Part shown: one piece after another, positions 46,430 through 57,859 of the stretch
Numbering within the stretch: position 1 is the first letter of the stretch
Layout of the letters: each line of letters begins with the position of its first letter
Assembly (NCBI GenBank): GCA_020002185.1
Contig: CM034536.1
Span: 10,858,877 to 10,922,876, forward strand
Length of the DNA: 64,000 nucleotides
Origin: Paraescarpia echinospica
Lineage: Eukaryota; Annelida; Polychaeta; Sabellida; Siboglinidae
Direction: 5' to 3'
Notes under the pieces: model-generated
The model's input: only the letters and a program-made list of their open reading frames with translations
Databases searched by the model: none
What the model was told of the DNA's origin: nothing
Translations under genes and position numbers: made by a program

Positions 46430-46690
46430 ACTACTGCCGATAATGGGAACCGGTGGCAAAGTGGTAAAGCACCGGTTGAGGGGACTGGACTCAAATCCAA
46501 CTATCGGCCACAGTTTAAAAAAACTTGGGAAATTTTGTTCTCTTGGAAAATACACTAGGCCATTGCTCCCTTCTAACTGTTATCTGCCAGAGGAAGTAAA
46601 AGATCCCACACATGGGATAAATGAGCTAATTTGAGTCCATCCTGTAGTGGACTTACTACCTGCTGGGCATGTAGATGAGGATACTATGAG
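46430..46690 (+). mobile_element. SINE-like element with tRNA-derived head
   Basis: TGGCAAAGTGGTAAAGCA (near 46453) resembles box A and GGACTCAAATCC (near 46487) box B, about 30 nt apart as in tRNA genes; GCCGATA before and TATCGGC after (46437 and 46502) can pair like an acceptor stem. The rest of the 260 bp has no recognised body. The far end is not defined. Confidence 0.5.
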
Positions 46691-47094
46691 ATAAAACCAC
46701 AGTGCAACATTGTAATATGACTTTGCTGAATATTAAGTATTTGTCAAAATGTTCCAGTTTTTAGATTTATGATGTATAATATAAGCCACACATATTGTAT
46801 TTTTATTGTGTTCTGTTCCATTTATTTCAGGTTGGTGTCATCACTGATGTCCAAAAGCAAGATTTGTCCATTCTGACAGCACTGATACCAATATAAGTGG
46901 TATAGTGTTTGTGTGTATGCATTCTGAATTATTGAATATTATGATAACATACTCTGTACAATTATAATGTGTATATTGCAATACAGAACTCGGAATCAAT
47001 TTATTTGACCAATAAATATGATACATGTGTAAGGTTTCAGGGCAAAGCGCAATAGTCATAATGACCGATATCTAGACCCAAACTATTTTTTTTA

Positions 47095-47249
47095 CAGTAG
47101 AACCTGTCTTGGATAACCACCTGCTTTCTCGGTTCATCTTGAAATTGACCATATTTTCAATGTTTATTGACCTGTCATGGGCGACCACCTGTCTTGAAAG
47201 ACCACTTTTGCTAGGCTGAAGTGGCGGTCACTCAAGACAGGTTCTACTG
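47095..47249. mobile_element. pogo/Tigger-like MITE with perfect 17-bp ends
   Basis: 155-bp element. CAGTAGAACCTGTCTTG at the left and its exact reverse complement at the right, flanked by TA on both sides (47093-47094 and 47250-47251). Ends match 17153-17466 in their first 11 bases. No open frame. Confidence 0.85.
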
Positions 47250-48734
47250 TACATTTCAATTCTGCAATTTTGCCTAGGCAAATATGTGACCAGAGCCGCA
47301 TGACGTTTATTGTATTTTACCCTTAAACCCTTCCTATATATACTATTGTTACGCACTGGTAATAATGCATGAGTGTATAAATACAGTGTGGTATGCCGCA
47401 TTCCAAGTAATGGAAGAAAATCATTCAACCATGCCACTTATGTTCAGTCAGAATGACCCAACAACAGTTTCCAATCTAACATTCTAGAAGTGTTGATAAA
47501 CAACCCATCTTGCTTAGAGTCACTATCAACTGTTCACCCCTACCCTCTTGACACTATCATGCCAAGTGATTTCGGTTTTCTCTTTCTACCACTCGTTTTC
47601 CTTGCTCTCTTTGTCAATATCAAATGGAATACCATGTTGTACCTGTTTCAAAATACTGTGGTGGTATACCAGTAGATATGGGTCAAATTCATTGACATGT
47701 ATTTAAATACAAATAATCTTGGGTTAAAATATGATAAAATGAAAAAGTATATATTTCAATACAAATATGTATTAAAGGTACTTTTCAGAATTCTTTTTAC
47801 AAAACCGCCAATAGCAAAGATAATGGCAAATCTTATATTGAGATATGTTGTTTATCAACATAATTTGACGATGCGATGTACAAAAATGACATGATGTGTC
47901 GCTTACTGACTGGCAATCTTTGGTGTTTGTACCATGTATGAAAATACCATGTTGTACGTGTTTAAAAATACCATGGTAGTTTACCCGAGTACAGTGTATA
48001 TTAAGTCACTGGCATTGGAACAGGGAAGGGGGCGTTCCAAAAAAACCCACCTTGAGGTTCTCCAGAAATCTCGATCTGCACCCCCTTGAGGCTCGCTGAA
48101 AAAACCACCTTATGGCACTCTGAAAACCTAAATAAGCACCCCCATTCCACAATATTTAGGGGTAATCCTATCTCCAGCCCCCATACACCACAAACTGCAC
48201 ACCCCTTCCTAAATGTTGGGGAGCTAAGCTCCTAATCCACAACTATTAGGAACTAAGCCCCCTGGCAGGTTCCAATACCTATGTAAGAAAAAAGTGTATT
48301 ACCATGTTTAATTTGTTTCCTACATGGATGTTAATTGATGTGTATTTTAGTAATAATATATTTAATGTTTCCAACAATATTTGTCTTGCTATCCCTGTTG
48401 TGAATGTCATTGTGACATGTAGTCTGTGCTATTTCAGATAATGGCTCATTACTGTTCACGAGTATTTAAGGATTAATTTCTTGACATGTATGCTCAATAG
48501 TCTTTTTTGTATTTATCATATACTTAATTGTTCATAATGTATTATAATGTATACATACGGATTTGAGAAATGATTGGTGTCATTATTAGCATTGCTTGCA
48601 TTTATGTACATGTATGCTCAATAGACTTTATTTTGTATTTGTTTTATTTGGTCATTCAATATGCTTGGATATTACTGTAGATTGCCTGTATGATTAATGT
48701 ATTTGAATATATAATATAATACAAATATTTGAAG

Positions 48735-48860
48735 ATTAATTCTATAGAAAATTTCCTATAGTTTTCTATAGAAAACTATGTGCAAAAATCCTGTAGTTTT
48801 CTATAGAAAACTATGCGCAAAAATCCTGTAGTTTTCTATAGAAAATTTATAGTTTTTTTT
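48735..48860. repeat. Short CTATAG tandem repeat
   Basis: Three copies of a block with TAGTTTTCTATAGAAAACTA, separated by TG(T/C)GCAAAAATCCTG. Related to the array at 43510-44330 and placed at the inner side of the right end of the possible composite element. Confidence 0.85.
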
Positions 48861-48982
48861 GCCAAGGGTCGGCACATCTCCCATGGTGTCACGCTGTCTT
48901 GAAGAGGTTTTGACAGAAAATCCGGGAGATTTGCCTATATTCCTGGAGACTCCCAGATTTTAAGGGCGACTTGACAAGTATA

Positions 48983-50200
48983 ATAATTTATTAGCTTAGC
49001 TGTATAAATCCAAGCAGCATAAGATATAACAGATCTTTGCTGCCCGACCTAATATCTTACTGTTAAAATACGGGAATGTTTATTTCATATTGGTCTGAAG
49101 AAATTATTGTCAACATCTTCACAGCACTGATCAATGCCTCGTAGTTATCTTGCACATTCTTGTGAACAGGAATTTGCCCCATCTTCCAATCATTTGCACC
49201 TAAATTTAATGCACATTTTGTACACAAAATTAATTTTGATATAATGTTGAACACTGAAAATGGATCCAACCCCAAATGTGCAACACTAGGCTCCTACCCC
49301 TCTTAAAATGCAGGGCATTTTAAACTGAGCCCATCCCAAATTCCTGCATCCCACCCACCTCGATAGATTGTAACTGGCCTATAGTCAGGGGGCTTAATCA
49401 TGTAATTGTTCACATCATTCCATTTACATTGGGCTAGCGTTACATATGGCCATTTCATTTATCTTATGTGACGGTCATATTGGACAAATCCAAGATGGCC
49501 ACTTTCCTGAGTAAGGTTGTGCAATAATTCGAGAACCAAAAGTAGTGGAACCATAAATGAGACCACTTTTTAGGGGTTATCGAGAATGGTTAATCCATTT
49601 CCTGTGTTAATTTGTCTATTTTAGGTTGAGATCACGTGATAAGGTCGCATTCAAGGTAATTTTGTGCCAAATATGGACATATCAAGCCAATAACATACTA
49701 TAACGTATGTTCACCATCTTGGTGTCCTGTTCTATCTAAATATGCCTTAGACTATAGATTTATATGAAATGAATATTTGGGGTAAAATTCACTTCAGTCA
49801 AGATAAAGGTCAAATTTGCTCATAAATGCTCAAAAACCTACATATTTGTTGATTCGATTTACCTTGCTGTGTGAACAGGGGTATATTTTTTATTATAATG
49901 TTGGAACCGATAGTGAAAGGCGAAATGGAGGTCAATGTCATCATTTATTATAGAAACTTCTGATTATGTACAACTGGGAATGTAACCCAGTCCATGGTAA
50001 TGATATTATTATTCTAGAAATAGCTATGATATGTCAATTAGATTCGCAAACTCAATGATATTTTGTTTCAACCATTATTGTGAACATAACATTTTAAAAT
50101 AGTTTAGAATCAATGCTTCAATAGGTCGAAACAAAACCTACAATGAATGTACCTAAACAATATCATCCATCTATCCATTAGTAATGGTTCAATGGTTAGC
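48983..50200. other. Intergenic, nothing recognised
   Basis: No coding, RNA or repeat feature could be supported here. Confidence 0.6.
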
Positions 50201-50217
50201 ATCTTTGCCATCATTGT

Positions 50218-50580
50218 TTAGGCAGCCACCCTCACTCTTGCACTATGCCGTGCAGCAATTGCCCTTGCACATTTCGTGCAGCCACAATGTAGGAGGAGGG
50301 CACAAGCCATACTTACATCGGCGAGAGTGGTCCAGAAAGGAAGCCATTGCTTGCTGCGCTCATCATGTTCCCAGCCATATTGACTAAAGACAGGGATTGC
50401 CTGCTGGTAAGCGGTTGACTGCTTCCAGATGAAACACGCTTGGAACAAGTACCTCTTGATATGCATGCTCGAAAAAGGCGGCCTGGGTCGGTGACGACTG
50501 CCATTTGAGAAGAGATGATGCCTTGCATCGTTGACAGTTGCAGAACCACACGTCTTGCTGATGAGCACATCAAATCACTC
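50218..50580 (-). pseudogene. Fragment of a multi-copy CXC-type protein family
   Basis: The - strand frame reads NDARHHLFSNGS, HIKRYLFQACFIW, YGWEHDERSKQW, PFWTTLADVS and then LLLHCGCTK before losing the family pattern in an Ala/Arg-rich run. I recognise the order DAR-HLF...HI-RA-YQ--..GW...W-P-WTTL...LI-CGCKK-C as a widespread, probably transposon-borne family in animals with a C-terminal cysteine-rich (CXC-like) region. The cysteine region is broken here, so this is a remnant. The family's function is unknown to me. Confidence 0.45.
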
Positions 50581-50599
50581 AATGCACAGCATGTCAACT

Positions 50600-53500
50600 G
50601 AGTGAAGGACTACGGATCTGCATTCAGCAAGATCATCGTCTCTCTAAGGCCTTGTTTACTGTTCCATGCAGTCCACTACACAAAAGTTTACAATAGTGTG
50701 TCATATGTTGTTATGATATGTTAGTGTAAGGGGGCGACAGGGTAGGGTTAGTCCTGCGAGACTTCTCTGATCGAGGTGGAATGATCATTAAACATCTACC
50801 AGAAAGTTGGTAATTAAATGTATGTGATTACCTCGATGCCATGCAGTTCTTGACCGGTGGAAGCCAGCATGTTTACAAACAGTCAAATGTAGCATGGAAC
50901 AATCATAGATAACATGCATGGCATTGCATACAACTGTCCCAAGTTATGCAATCTTCATCAAATGTCTCATATAAATACTTCTTGAAACCGTATCTTGCGT
51001 CTGTGTAGGTAGTGCCATGTGGCACACAAAGTACCAAACTAAGCACTTAGTTTCTTATCTAACCGTGAAAATGATCACCATCCAAATGACCAATATATCC
51101 AATCTGATGGACCAGTTTGTTTAGTTTGTGTAATAATTGATGTATCCACTACGTCGCGGTTTGGCTTACATCACAATTGACTTTTGCACGTGACCTCCAT
51201 CAAGCTTTGCTTTGTCAACAATGTTGTTAATGGTTATATATACGTGAATTACATTACAATAATCCTGCATGACATCTCATAACTCAAACATTCCCAGTTG
51301 TCACTTTACAAACATTGCCTTATGTTTTTGCCATAAAGAAACTCTTTTGAGACCAGAATTTCAACAAAATATTTCACGGAATGTTCGAACCCACCACATG
51401 TGTCTGATGACTTGACGGAGGTTTTGCTAGGCAACAGGTCACGTGATGGATAGGTTAATTGTAGTGTGTTCGGCCAGTATTGCCAGAGGGTTGACAGTGG
51501 TTGTTATGCTTCAAGCGGCGTGCCTAACACGGACAGCATGAGAAGATGCTAGAGGGTTGTGTCAGCAACCTGTACATCCAGAGCAAGGGACCCCTTGATC
51601 TCACCACTGATGCTGTCGGGGTATGTCGTGGCGCCCTGACACCCCTCATTGATGCGGCCATCCAGTTGTTACAGTGTTCTTGTTTCTTTATATTTTGGGG
51701 CGAGTGTTACAGACAGTTTTTAAAAAAATTATTATTTTGTCAGCTTTATTAACAGAAATGTAACCGATTAGAATTATATATCTCAGCTGGTTGATACTTG
51801 ATTTGAAACTTATTAACAGAACAAGAGCAAGGAAGTTTATGGTAGATGTTTGAAACAAAAGCACAGTTTTGTTTTCATCTTGCTGGAAAATGTCTACGAT
51901 AAAAAGATCTATTATATGACTGATTAAATTATTAAGTATCAAAAATCGTGAAAGTGGCAAACAAGTTATCATGAATGTGGATGCCTATGCAGCAGGAAGG
52001 GAGATGTTAGAGTATTGGTTGGTTGGTTCTGCTGGGCCTGCATGCTGTAATAGGAATTGCCAAAGAGTAGATATTGACATAGGCAGCGGAGCCAAGTCAA
52101 CCAAAGAGAAACAACCGATGTATTTTCAATGTTGCCAACTCAATCTAGACACTATAAACTTCTGTGTAGCTACAGTGATACGAAATGAGTAGATCAGGTC
52201 TATGCGAAACACGAGGTTAACTAATGTCAGAATGAATTGTACCATTAGCCTTTAGATATGAATTCTTTGTAATTTTACTTAATGTGTACACATTTTCTAG
52301 CAGTAAAATGTTGTCGTTGAATGGTGAAAGGCAAATTCACAGAGCAATGTTAATATGATGGAGAGATAAGTTAATTATGTGCAATCATACCACTGGATCA
52401 TGCCAACAGAAGTGATGGTCTGATACAAAGTATTCATTGAGCGCAAATGCCAAATATACCAGTTATTTATTGAATGGTTTTCCACACAGAAACATAGTTG
52501 TAGGGGAAAGAAATCTTGTGATGTATTTTATTAGAATGTGCACAATTCACATGTCCCATGCCTGCTTTTGTAGAGTTGGATGAACCTTGTGTGGTTTAAT
52601 GATATATATGTTCAAAATACAGCATTGTTGCCTTAGATTTTGAATGCCAGTATGTTATAATATAAATGTCAAAAGCACATAATAAAGAAACGTTAGATTT
52701 TCGTAGTAAATGATTTAAAGATTTATCGACATGCTCGTCTTGCTGTAGATATCTGACCTGGTGAAAACTAGATGCTCATTGGTTCCAAGATGAACACAGT
52801 TTATGGTTTGTAGATCTACATTTAGCTGGGTAATGTTAGGTTTTTGGCCATATTGGTGGTAATTAACAAGCAAAGTTCACACGATTCAAGTATGTATACT
52901 ATCAATAGTAACTTGTGTATTATTTATTTTTATATAAAGAAACAATGTTTCCTCAAAAAGAGCATTATTTTGGTATTCCCTAAATTGAACTTGTTTGAAA
53001 CATTTGACATTCAGTAACACTGACTCTTGAAACCTGTAATTAAAATCTCAAGGTGGAAATAACAGTACAGATGTCACTGGCCACGTATTGTTGAATATAA
53101 TACACCTTTATGGTAAACACATCTAGAACTGGCATTATATTAATTAAGCAAAAAGCAAGCCGATTTGTATTTAAATCTAGAGAAGCGAAAACAAAAAGAC
53201 GAGTCACTCATTATTTCTGATCATGGGATAAAGTAAAAGATAATTGCCTGTCTTAATACACATGTTTGCCTGACAATATTGTTGTCCTACCAATTGCTAA
53301 TGCCTAGTATTATTCAGCATGTGTGTACATGGTCATAGATGTGTCAATAAATTTGTTACACAAAATTTAACTTGTTATGGCAAGTGTTCATATGATAGTG
53401 AAACCCTGATAATCTAGAAACCATAACATCAGGACATAATATACCTTGCAATATACATGATTAATTTCTTTCAAAATCCAAACAAATACATTAGTGATTA

Positions 53501-54985
53501 ATATCCATTCTGTATGAAACATGTCATTTCAAATTGCACAACCAACAAATGTACCTGATAAAACAGATCGGTATTATCCAAAGTTTTGCAAACAACTACA
53601 TTTAAAACTTGCAAAATTGACTATTGCATTACAGCTGTACACATCCGCGTACTGCACCCATCCTTAGCAAACACCCCAGAAGATACATGTATCAGCAGTA
53701 TAGCCTCTCGTACTAGACTACAGCTGTAGTTGTCAAACATTAGCATGTGGTCGCCTGCTGTCATCTTTCTTTAGAAACCATGCAAGTTGGCTCCTTTCCT
53801 CCAGCCATCTTTTACTGCATAGTAGTACATAGGCAACATTTGCATCACATGTTGGTGTGTTATGATATATAATTACAAATGGGTGATATTGGGGGATGAA
53901 GTGTTGTATTCATGCCCTCTTCAGGTTGAAATACTCCTTTGATGATGTGTTTTCTCTGTGAATTTAAACTCTATTTATGTACAAATTCCTACATCTGTCT
54001 TCCACACTTGTTTCCACGACTGAGTCATTGCTTAGCCTTCTGCAATTTCTTCCTACCTAGCTGCCATTGTCATGTTATATGTGGCATTAACTTAGTTTAG
54101 ATGGAGTTATTGAATGGAATAAGTGTATGTGCACAACCAGTAGTGTACGACTGAACACTAGCAGGGATCGAACCTGCCACACACAAGACTGAAACACTGT
54201 TGTCATAAACAACACAGTCCAACAGTTTTTAAACAAACAAATGAAGTAGTATGTCTGCATTTTCAACACAATTTTGTAATAGCATTCAGTCACAAATATA
54301 TTCTTTACATTGTTGCAAAAGTCATATGGTACATACACGTATCAGCAATTTAATAAACGAGTGTTAATGTTTCACAAGAGATAATATCGTGTGTTTGTAT
54401 CATTTGACAGAAATATAATACAATATATACTTGTTACGAAACTATCTTAACAAACATATAAACCCATTTGTTCAGTGTTAGGCTCCCAACTGGATATATC
54501 CTTGCTTGTTATATTAAGCCGCCGGCCCACTCCTGTAACCGAAAACCAAATTTGCATTACGTATTGGAAGAATTCAAATTTCACAGTTGAAATAATAACT
54601 AATTTAAACATATTCCATACAACGAACTTGTGAAAGAAACTTACATTTGGATGCTCCTCCGAAAATCACAATTAGATACGTATACATTATGTAAGGGGCC
54701 ATCTATAAAGTATGAAAGGAGATCTGTGGGCAAGCGTGACGATGCGCTAGTGTGAGGATAGACACGTCACCAAAAGTGTGTTTGCAGTGTGACTAGTATA
54801 TATGCAGAACACTATCAATTGTTTTACTATATGTATCATTACATTTATGAAATATCCGCAAACATGAACATGTGTTGCTATTTTATTAGTTTTACAATAC
54901 TTGTATTTTATGTGTAAATAACGAATCGATACAACTATGCTAAGAATATAATTATATATATAATGACATGACTAGGGAAAAACAT
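50600..54985. other. Gene-poor stretch
   Basis: No gene could be supported. One coding-like piece (+ strand, 51546-51660, reading MLEGCVSNLYIQSKGPLDLT) is higher in GC than its surroundings but matches no family I know. Confidence 0.55.
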
Positions 54986-54989
54986 AGGT

Positions 54990-55380
54990 GTTAGCAAATT
55001 ACTTCTCCTCGGTATTTACGAGAGAACCAGAAGGAGACATCCCGGGGGAACCTATAAGATGTTATTACACAGTGGAATGTTCCAACATCAACCCATCGAT
55101 AGTGGCATATCAAAACTAAAAAATTAAAGACATTTAAACAATGAGGACTTGATGGCTTCCATACTTGTGTCTTAAACAAATTAGCAGGGCGTCAACATTC
55201 CATTATCAATCATATGTAACACATCACTTACTACAGAAAAACTACCCACAAACTGGAAACAAGCTAACATATCTGCTATTCATAAGAAAGGGAATAAAAC
55301 CCAAGCACGGAACTACCGACCAGTCAGTTTAATGAGCGCAGTAGGGAAAATATTGAAAGGAAAAGTCAAGAGAAACCATC
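54990..55380 (+). mobile_element. LINE fragment, start of RT
   Basis: Broken frames read NYFSSVFTREPEGDIPGE (near 55000) and, after stops and shifts, a block ending NYRPVSLMSAVGKILKG (near 55310-55360). This is the junction between linker and RT in CR1-like LINEs. Both ends are truncated. Confidence 0.75.
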
Positions 55381-57326
55381 ATTGTTGAGGGGGTTGTGAA
55401 CTTCCGTTTCCGGTCGCAATTTTTTTTCCGCTGTGGATTTCCGTTCTAATTTTTTTATTTGCATAAAAGATTATATTTGGAGCAGTTTATTTCTTGAACA
55501 ATTTTGTATTATAAGGTTCCAGGATTCTCCTTATATGGTCTTGAGACCTTTTTAGTTGTTTTGGCTCCAGAAAAAACAGAGTTACTACCATGATCAGGGC
55601 AGCCTCATCATGATCAGGGCAGCCTCGTATACGGCACCATTGGATTTGATCTTGACATACTTTTCACGTATTAGACTCCACTGTGGTTATAGCACGCTGA
55701 ACAACACAAGTCTCGTACATGTAAGCACTGATGTGAGTACAGTCTTCTCTTTATTGTGAACACCACATTGGTTAGTAGGATCAGGAATCTGCTCCCTCTG
55801 CCAGGTATGCGAATGTAAATGGTTTCCACTCCCCCCCCCCTTACAACACTGAATATTGACCATGTAGCTAAATTCACTCATCAGGATCCCAGTCAGCATG
55901 TTCAGATTGAATATCACTCTATTTACACTTGTGCTCATTGCTCTGGTGCACAAGTTAACAGTATATGATGCTCACAAACCACCTGACTATCACAATGTGA
56001 ACCAAGTAAAATTCAATGAGAAGTCCTTGTTTCGTACCTTTGGCACCGGATTCTTTCTGTTCACACAAGCTTTAGCAGACAACTGGTGCAAACGCCATGG
56101 TAAAATTGCCACTCATCACAGGAAGAGGCTGGTACTTTTGTACCTATCCCTCCTACTACTCCTCACCTCTTACGCCCCTGAATCTAACCCTAGTCCATCC
56201 CACCGTTCCGAACTAAGCGACAGCCACTATCCCTGCGGTACCTGTGACATATCCGTCAGCTGGTCAGAGAAAGGCGTAGTATGCGACACTTGTTTCATGC
56301 CCGCTGCCAGAGTATCCCTACTCTCAGCTATGAGAAGTTGCACTTGGAAGACGTCCAATGGCACTGCGCTATATGTGGCAACCCCAATAGTGCAACAGCT
56401 TTTGATCTTCATGGAGTCGACTGGTTCTGGCAGCTCTCATCCTTCAGCATGTGAAATCTCAGCCTGTGACATCTCAAGTCCAACACCAGCTGAGACCAGC
56501 TTTCAACCACATCACGCCTCCACTCCCACTAGGGCAAATTAGCAAAACAAATGGAAGAATAGACCACTGCGAATCTTGAACGTGAACTTCCAGTCTTCGG
56601 TGGGGAAACGGGCTGAAACACTCCACTTGCTTGATACCATGAAGCCTGCCATTTTGATAGGCACTGAGACCTGGCTGTCTGATGCAGTTACCGACAACAA
56701 AGTATTCCCAGACATATTCACCATCTACAGGAAGGATAGCGGCAGGAAAGGAGGTAGAGTACTGATTGCGGTTCGTAACAGTCTGAAGAGCTACTTGGTA
56801 CCCGAGCTGTCCACTGATTGCGAGATGATATGGGTGAGGGTGAAACTGCATGGCAGGAAAACCCTTTACCTGTGCTCCTACTACCGCCCAAACGTCGCGG
56901 ATGAAGACAGCCTTAGGAAGCTCGGTGAGTCGCTTGACAAAGCCACACAGTTCCCGAATGCACACTTCCTCATTGGAGGGGATTTCAACTTCCCCGACTG
57001 GGATTAAGCTACTATGTCCCTGAAACCTAAACCTGTCCATCCTCGTCTCCACAACAGTTTAATCGATATGATCCACGACCATGGGTTGGAACAGCTTGTC
57101 ATGGAATCAACAAGATTAAAAAACACCCTGGATCTCTTCCTGACTAACAGCCCACATCTGATCCCAAGAGTCGAAGTGATCCCAGGACTATCAGACCACA
57201 ACATCCCATACTGCGAAATCAATATTGCAACACAGAAAATCAGGCAATCTCCACGGAAGATACCACTGTACAAGAAAGCCGACTGGGAGAGTATGAAGAT
57301 GGCATTGAAGGACCTTCAAGCTGAAC

Positions 57327-57411
<85 letters not shown>

Positions 57412-57535
57412 GGGTTGGGGTGGCGAGAGGAACGTAGGAGGGAACGAGAGTCTAGAAATGAGAGACAGAGTGGGGATACAGGGAGAGTGACGGGGAAGAG
57501 AAGGATGGAGGGGGTAGAGTAGAGACAACATTTAC
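57327..57535 (+). repeat. (GA)n plus unique segment, inserted in LINE
   Basis: About 80 nt of GA repeat followed by about 125 nt of purine-rich sequence ending GAGTAGAGACAACATTTACA. The whole unit reappears in reverse complement at 60283-60480. It interrupts the LINE between its endonuclease and linker; reading of the LINE resumes just after (GAGGAATTGTGGAGTAGGTT). Confidence 0.85.
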
Positions 57536-57689
57536 AAGTACTCACTACAGAGGAATTGTGGAGTAGGTTTAGAGACACCCTCACTAAGGCAGTATCATCC
57601 TTCGTCCCACACAAGGAAGCACGCCAAAAGATCAGCAAGCCATGGATCACTCCAGACATCCGTAAACTGGTGAAGAGACGCGACCGGGT

Positions 57690-57859
57690 GTACAAGATGA
57701 TGAAGAAGCAGGGCTCGGAAGAACTAAGGAAGGAGTCTAGGAGTCTACGCAGCCAGATCCAGCGCAAGATCCAGGTACAAGATGATGAAGAAGCAGGGCT
57801 CGGAAGAACTAAGGAAGGAGTCTAGGAGTCTACGCAGCCAGATCCAGCGCAAGATACGT
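57690..57859 (+). repeat. 85-bp tandem duplication inside LINE
   Basis: Two adjacent copies of an 85-bp segment starting GTACAAGATGATGAAGAAGC. Since 85 is not a multiple of 3, the duplication breaks the LINE frame. The copies look identical over nearly their whole length. Confidence 0.95.

Larger units (their letters stand above)
43350..48982. mobile_element. Possible composite DNA element with long inverted ends
   Basis: The left end starts TATACCTGCCAAC (43350) and the right end, read in reverse, TATACTTGTCAAG (48982). Both then have an AAATC(C/T)GGGAG block within 45 bp, later a GGCACGTCTC/GGCACATCTC-like block, and CCCTT(A/G)GCAAAAAA leading into CTATAG repeats (left from 43510, right from 48860 inward). 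ATAATT lies directly outside both ends, a possible 6-bp target duplication. No transposase frame was seen inside; the interior carries a LINE, a SINE-like head and a MITE, which would be later insertions. Alternatively two separate inverted copies of one short element. Confidence 0.5.

Noticed and set aside
55671..55953. Two - strand frames before the LINE
   Set aside because: Overlapping frames with no motif; part of LINE 5' sequence in antisense.
57014..57490. Frame with a long Arg-Glu repeat
   Set aside because: The repeat is the (GA)n microsatellite inserted in a dead LINE.
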